Source: Secundilactobacillus oryzae JCM 18671 (GTDB lineage Bacteria; Bacillota; Bacilli; Lactobacillales; Lactobacillaceae). Taken from it: a stretch of 64,000 nt of DNA. A model generated the notes under the pieces. That model made no database searches. It had not been told where the DNA came from and saw only the letters and a program-made list of their open reading frames with translations. The first letter of the stretch is position 1. Every line of letters starts with the position of its first letter. The stretch lies in contig NZ_BBJM01000001.1 in the NCBI RefSeq assembly GCF_000740055.1, positions 1 to 64,000 of the forward strand, given 5' to 3'. The position numbers were made by a program, and so were the translations under genes. Positions 60,421-64,000 of the stretch are shown piece after piece.

Positions 60421-60449
60421 ATTATAACTGATATTCTATCAGTTTGCAT
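60421..60449 (-). promoter_or_regulatory. Promoter of mltG-udk-greA with a palindromic spacer
   Basis: On the minus strand, TATAAT (60421-60426) and ATGCAA (60444-60449, a weak -35) are 17 bases apart. The spacer is exactly the palindrome ACTGATA-GAA-TATCAGT (60427-60443), a likely operator. Confidence 0.6.
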
Positions 60450-60478
60450 TATTGCATATGGCAATTATGCTAGTTACA

Positions 60479-60508
60479 CAAAAAAACCCGAAGAATCGGG
60501 TTTTTTTA
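60479..60508. terminator. Intrinsic terminator after pheT
   Basis: AAAAAACCCGA and TCGGGTTTTTT pair perfectly around four bases, with A and T runs on both sides, directly after the pheT stop codon. Confidence 0.95.
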
Positions 60509-60509
60509 G

Positions 60510-62921
60510 TTAACGAACTTCAACACTAAATTCTTTTTCTAGAGACGTGATAACTTTGTCAAATGCCTTGTTAACTGTCTCATCAGTTAAAGTAGCTTCT
60601 TTGTCTAAGAATGTTAGTGAATAAGCTAATGAACGCTTACCTTCAGGAACATGCTCGCCTTCATAAACATCAAACAAGTGAACACTATTTAAGTAAGCAC
60701 CCCCACGTTTCTCAATAACGTCAACAATTTGCTGGTTTGTAATGTTACGATCAACTAAAAGTGCCATATCGCGTGAAACGGCTGGATATTTTGAAATGAC
60801 TTCATATTGTTGATCGTCCTTTGGCATATCAATCAGCATTTGGAGGTTCAATTCGAATGCGTAAGTTTCATTAATTTTAAATTCTGAAGCAATTTGAGGA
60901 TGAACCTGACCAACAAATCCGACTTCATGACCGTGAACACTAACAGCAGCTGTGCGGCCAGGATGCATTTCAGGATACTTGTCAATTGCTTCAAAGGTGA
61001 TATCGCCCGCCAGACCAAGTGTTTCAAGGTATGCAGCGACAATTCCTTTTAACTCGTAGAAGTCAGTTGGCTCGGCTTGGACATTCCAAGCTGTTGAACG
61101 TAGTGAGCCACTGATTACACCAGCGATGTGTTCTTCCTCATCCGGACGAACCTGATTGTCATCAGTACGGTAGAAAACTCGTCCTTGCTCATAAAGCGCC
61201 ACATTTTCAACTTTACGGGCGTTGTTATAGGCAACGTCTTTGAGCAGCCCGCTAATCAAGTTCATTCGAATAACAGCATGATCAACCGTCATTGGCCAAT
61301 TCAAACGAGTTGGCAAACTATCCTTCATTAAGAAGAGCCCTGCTGCACGCTCATTGAGCAATGAATATGAAATTGCTTGGGATAGACCAAGGCCTTCCAA
61401 TGTTTCGCGAGAACTGCGAATTAACCGTTGCTTTGGCGTCAAAGTTCCAACTGTCATGCGACCAGTTGGCAATGTTGATGGAATGTTGTCGTAACCATAG
61501 ATTCGGGCAACTTCTTCAATTAAGTCGGCTTCAATATGGATGTCCCAACGACGAGGTGGAATGGAGACCGTAAATAGGTCATCAGCAAATTGAACACCGA
61601 AGCCGAGTCGTTCAAAAATTGCCGTGACGTCATCGGCGCTCATATCAGTTCCAATAACGTGATTAATGCGTGAGAGCGTTACCGTAACTGATTCATTTTC
61701 AACGGGTGCATTCGCGGCAGTTAAAATGCCACTTGTGACTTCCCCACCTGCAAGTTCGTTAATCATTTGCGCAGCAGCGTCGAGTGCTTCCTCTACACCA
61801 CCACGATTGACCCCACGTTCAAAGTGTTGGGCAGCATCCGTGTGCAAATTATGACGTTGGGCTGTCTTCCGGATCATAGTTGGTTCGAATACGGCAGCTT
61901 CTAGGGCAACTGTCTGAGTCCCTTCATCAATTTCAGAGTCCAGGCCACCCATGACACCTGCAACACCAATAGGCCCTTTTTCATCAGCAATCACGATATC
62001 CTGTGGATCTAAATCTAATTCGTCTTCATTCAGTGCAGTGATTTTTTCACCCGCTTTAGCTAAACGAGCTTCAATCTTATTGCCACTAACCTTACCAAAA
62101 TCAAAGGCATGCATTGGTTGGCCATACGCCGTCAGAATGTAGTTCGTTACGTCAACCACATTGTTGATTGGCCGGAAGCCTGCATTCCAAAGCTTAATTT
62201 GGAGCCAAAGGGGACTTGGTCCAATTTTAACGTCCTTCACGAGGCGCATTTTATAAATTGGTGCCACCGCTTCATCTGCGGCAACTGTAATCAAATCATC
62301 AGTTGCAGTTTGACCTTCTTGTACCGTCGTTGAAGGAAAATGAGGCTTTAAATCATACATGGCAGCTACATCATAAGTTGTACCACGAACACTCAACATA
62401 TCCCCACGGTTTGGTGTTACATCGATGTCAATCAAGGCGTCGTTCATACCCAGATAATCATAAACTGGAGCCCCAATTTCAGCATTCTCAGGCAGCACAT
62501 AAATGCCATCTGCCCATTCCTTTGGGATAACATCTTTTGCAAAACCAATTTCTTCAAGAGAACAAATCATACCGTTTGATACGATTCCTCGCATCTTTGA
62601 ACGCTTAATTTTCACATTGTCTGCAATTCGTGCCCCAGGTAAGGAAACGATAACCTTTTGGCCCACTGCAACATTAGGGGCGCCACAAACAATTTGTGAT
62701 AATTCGTCTTCACCGATGTTCACCTGACAGACGTTTAAGTGGTCTGATTCAGGATGAGGCTCCATTGAGTCAACGTAACCCACCACAATCTTCTTCAAAC
62801 CATCGCTAGGCGCACTCACGCTATCAACTTCGACAGATGATCGTTCAATTTTCTCAGCTAAGTCGGTAGCTGGTACATCGATGTCTAAATATTCTTTTAA
62901 CCAGTTGTAAGAAATTTTCAT
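60510..62921 (-). CDS. pheT: Phenylalanyl-tRNA synthetase beta subunit
   Basis: This 803-residue beta chain of the (alpha-beta)2 enzyme has an N-terminal OB/EMAP-like tRNA-binding domain (about 40-150: VGYVDSMEPHPESDHLNVCQV). B3/B4 editing domains include ALNEDELDLDPQDIVIAD and GVAGVMGGLDSEI, then B5 and the synthetase-like core. The C-terminal anticodon-binding fold is KYPAVSRDMALLVDRNITNQQI. It edits Tyr-tRNA(Phe). It is encoded five bases after pheS and ends at a strong terminator. Confidence 0.97.
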   Translation of the reverse strand: MKISYNWLKEYLDIDVPATDLAEKIERSSVEVDSVSAPSDGLKKIVVGYVDSMEPHPESDHLNVCQVNIGEDELSQIVCGAPNVAVGQKVIVSLPGARIADNVKIKRSKMRGIVSNGMICSLEEIGFAKDVIPKEWADGIYVLPENAEIGAPVYDYLGMNDALIDIDVTPNRGDMLSVRGTTYDVAAMYDLKPHFPSTTVQEGQTATDDLITVAADEAVAPIYKMRLVKDVKIGPSPLWLQIKLWNAGFRPINNVVDVTNYILTAYGQPMHAFDFGKVSGNKIEARLAKAGEKITALNEDELDLDPQDIVIADEKGPIGVAGVMGGLDSEIDEGTQTVALEAAVFEPTMIRKTAQRHNLHTDAAQHFERGVNRGGVEEALDAAAQMINELAGGEVTSGILTAANAPVENESVTVTLSRINHVIGTDMSADDVTAIFERLGFGVQFADDLFTVSIPPRRWDIHIEADLIEEVARIYGYDNIPSTLPTGRMTVGTLTPKQRLIRSSRETLEGLGLSQAISYSLLNERAAGLFLMKDSLPTRLNWPMTVDHAVIRMNLISGLLKDVAYNNARKVENVALYEQGRVFYRTDDNQVRPDEEEHIAGVISGSLRSTAWNVQAEPTDFYELKGIVAAYLETLGLAGDITFEAIDKYPEMHPGRTAAVSVHGHEVGFVGQVHPQIASEFKINETYAFELNLQMLIDMPKDDQQYEVISKYPAVSRDMALLVDRNITNQQIVDVIEKRGGAYLNSVHLFDVYEGEHVPEGKRSLAYSLTFLDKEATLTDETVNKAFDKVITSLEKEFSVEVR

Positions 62922-62926
62922 TTTTA

Positions 62927-63973
62927 CTACCCTTTCATAGAAAATTGATTGAGGAACCGTACATCATCTAAGTAGAAGTTTCGGATGTCATCCACCCCGT
63001 ACTTCAACATAGCAAAACGATCAGGTCCCATTCCGAAAGCAAATCCGCCGTAAACGTCTGGATCAACACCGGCCATTTTCAAGACATTCGGATGAACCAT
63101 TCCGGCACCAAGTACTTCAATCCATCCAGTACATTTACATACTGAACAGCCCTTACCATCACAATTGAAACAAGTGATATCAGCTTCAACTGAAGGCTCC
63201 GTAAATGGGAAATAACTTGGGCGGAGACGCACATTGAATCGGTCGCCAAATAATTCGTGCGCAACTAATTCCAGCGTTCCCTTCAAATCAGCCATAGTGA
63301 TGTGCTTATCAATCACTAACCCTTCTACCTGATGGAACTGGTGAGAATGGGTTGGATCATCAGTATCACGACGATAAACAACACCTGGTGAGATCATCTT
63401 AAGTGGTCCTTGACTAAAGTCATGCTTCTCCATCGCTCTTGCTTGCATTGGTGAAGTTTGAGTTCTCATCAAAATTTCGTTAGTGATATAGAACGTATCT
63501 TGCATATCACGGGCCGGATGATCCTTTGGTAGGTTCATCATTTCAAAGTTATAACGGTCCTCTTCAACTTCTGGCCCTGTCAAAACTTGATAACCCATCC
63601 CCAAGAACAGATCTTCTAACTGATCGATGATTTGTTGAATCACATGTGCATTACCACGAGTCGTTGGCTTTCCTGGTAGTGTGACATCGATTTTCTCTTC
63701 TTCAAGCTGACGTGCCAACTTAGCAGCATCAAGTGCTTTTTTGCGATCATCAATGGCCGCTTGTAACTGGTCACGAACTTCGTTGGCGAAACTTCCGACG
63801 ACAGGACGTTCTTCAGCACTTAAAGCCCCCATTCCACGAAGCACCTTGGTGATTGGCCCTTTTTTACCTAATAAACTGACACGCAAGTCGTTTAATGCAG
63901 CTTGATCATTAATCTTTTTCAGATCAGCTAATCCCTGGTTCAATAAATCTGACAATTCATCTTTCAGTGACAT
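62927..63973 (-). CDS. pheS: Phenylalanyl-tRNA synthetase alpha subunit
   Basis: This 348-residue class II synthetase chain activates phenylalanine. An N-terminal coiled coil (about 1-85) binds tRNA. Motif 2 lies around [27 protein letters not shown], and motif 3 is [43 protein letters not shown] includes a cysteine cluster seen in many bacterial PheS. AGGAGG lies nine bases before the ATG. A T-box leader is expected upstream but lies outside the window. Confidence 0.97.
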   Translation of the reverse strand: MSLKDELSDLLNQGLADLKKINDQAALNDLRVSLLGKKGPITKVLRGMGALSAEERPVVGSFANEVRDQLQAAIDDRKKALDAAKLARQLEEEKIDVTLPGKPTTRGNAHVIQQIIDQLEDLFLGMGYQVLTGPEVEEDRYNFEMMNLPKDHPARDMQDTFYITNEILMRTQTSPMQARAMEKHDFSQGPLKMISPGVVYRRDTDDPTHSHQFHQVEGLVIDKHITMADLKGTLELVAHELFGDRFNVRLRPSYFPFTEPSVEADITCFNCDGKGCSVCKCTGWIEVLGAGMVHPNVLKMAGVDPDVYGGFAFGMGPDRFAMLKYGVDDIRNFYLDDVRFLNQFSMKG

Positions 63974-64000
63974 ACTTTCCAGCCTCCTATATTTTTGAAC

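Noticed and set aside
1-64000. CRISPR arrays, prophage, rRNA, plasmid origin
   Set aside because: No regularly spaced direct repeats, phage structural genes, rRNA sequence or replication initiator genes were seen on reading both strands.

Overview
The window is a chromosomal segment of a low-to-moderate GC Gram-positive bacterium, best placed in the Lactobacillaceae (the former genus Lactobacillus). The evidence is the protein sequences (lactobacillar DUF3042 small protein, L27 with a cleavable N-terminal extension plus Prp protease, GlnR-GlnA, YloU/YqhY Asp23-type pair, all-alpha dUTPase), AGGAGG ribosome-binding sites, many TTG/GTG starts, and classical TTGACA/TATAAT promoters with rho-independent terminators. 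I do not name a species. Almost all genes lie on the minus strand, so operons read right to left.

Layout from left to right. 1-302: end of an IS30-family element. 303-1036: decayed DNA with a LysR-type regulator remnant. 1.1-8.6 kb: ffh and ylxM, then ftsY, smc and rnc (SRP targeting, chromosome condensation, RNase III). 8.7-14.3 kb: acpP, plsX, recG, fakA, yloU (phospholipid synthesis, recombination, fatty-acid kinase). 14.5-26.7 kb: rpmB (+), then thiN, rpe, rsgA, prkC, stp, rsmB, fmt, priA, coaBC, rpoZ, gmk in one long, tightly packed run. 26.8-30.7 kb: an apparently inserted pair of units, a plus-strand gene with LexA-box-like sites and the four-gene opuC osmoprotectant ABC transporter. 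30.8-41.1 kb: recN, argR, tlyA, ispA, xseB, xseA, folD, nusB, yqhY, efp, pepP, rpmA, prp, rplU with an L21 leader. 41.2-45 kb: the most accessory-looking stretch, with a truncated TetR gene, tRNA-Arg(UCU), a 45-residue membrane peptide, an all-alpha dUTPase and two unknown genes. 45-48.6 kb: glnA, glnR with a GlnR box, miaA, glpQ. 48.7-52.5 kb: DUF3042 gene, catalytically dead rhodanese, glk, yqgQ, rhomboid protease, fthC, rpmG. 52.6-64 kb: pbp2b, yfhO-like gene, HesB-like gene, greA, udk, mltG, pheT, pheS.

Most of the window is housekeeping: translation (ribosomal proteins, EF-P, Fmt, PheST, RsmB, RsgA), protein targeting, envelope growth and its Ser/Thr kinase control (PrkC/Stp, PBP2b, MltG), replication and repair (PriA, RecG, RecN, ExoVII, Smc), one-carbon and cofactor metabolism (FolD, FthC, CoaBC, ThiN), and nitrogen control (GlnR/GlnA). 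The best second-look items are the gene at 26850, whose promoter has a LexA-like box filling the -35/-10 spacer and whose product has YolD-like layout; the uncharacterised pair next to a dUTPase at 42.5-44.9 kb; the RBS-sequestering hairpin in the IS30 element; and several palindromes placed exactly on promoters (14401-14418, 60427-60443, 52180-52194). I found no CRISPR array, prophage, plasmid origin or rRNA operon. All coordinates and motif calls were read by eye, and no database search was run.
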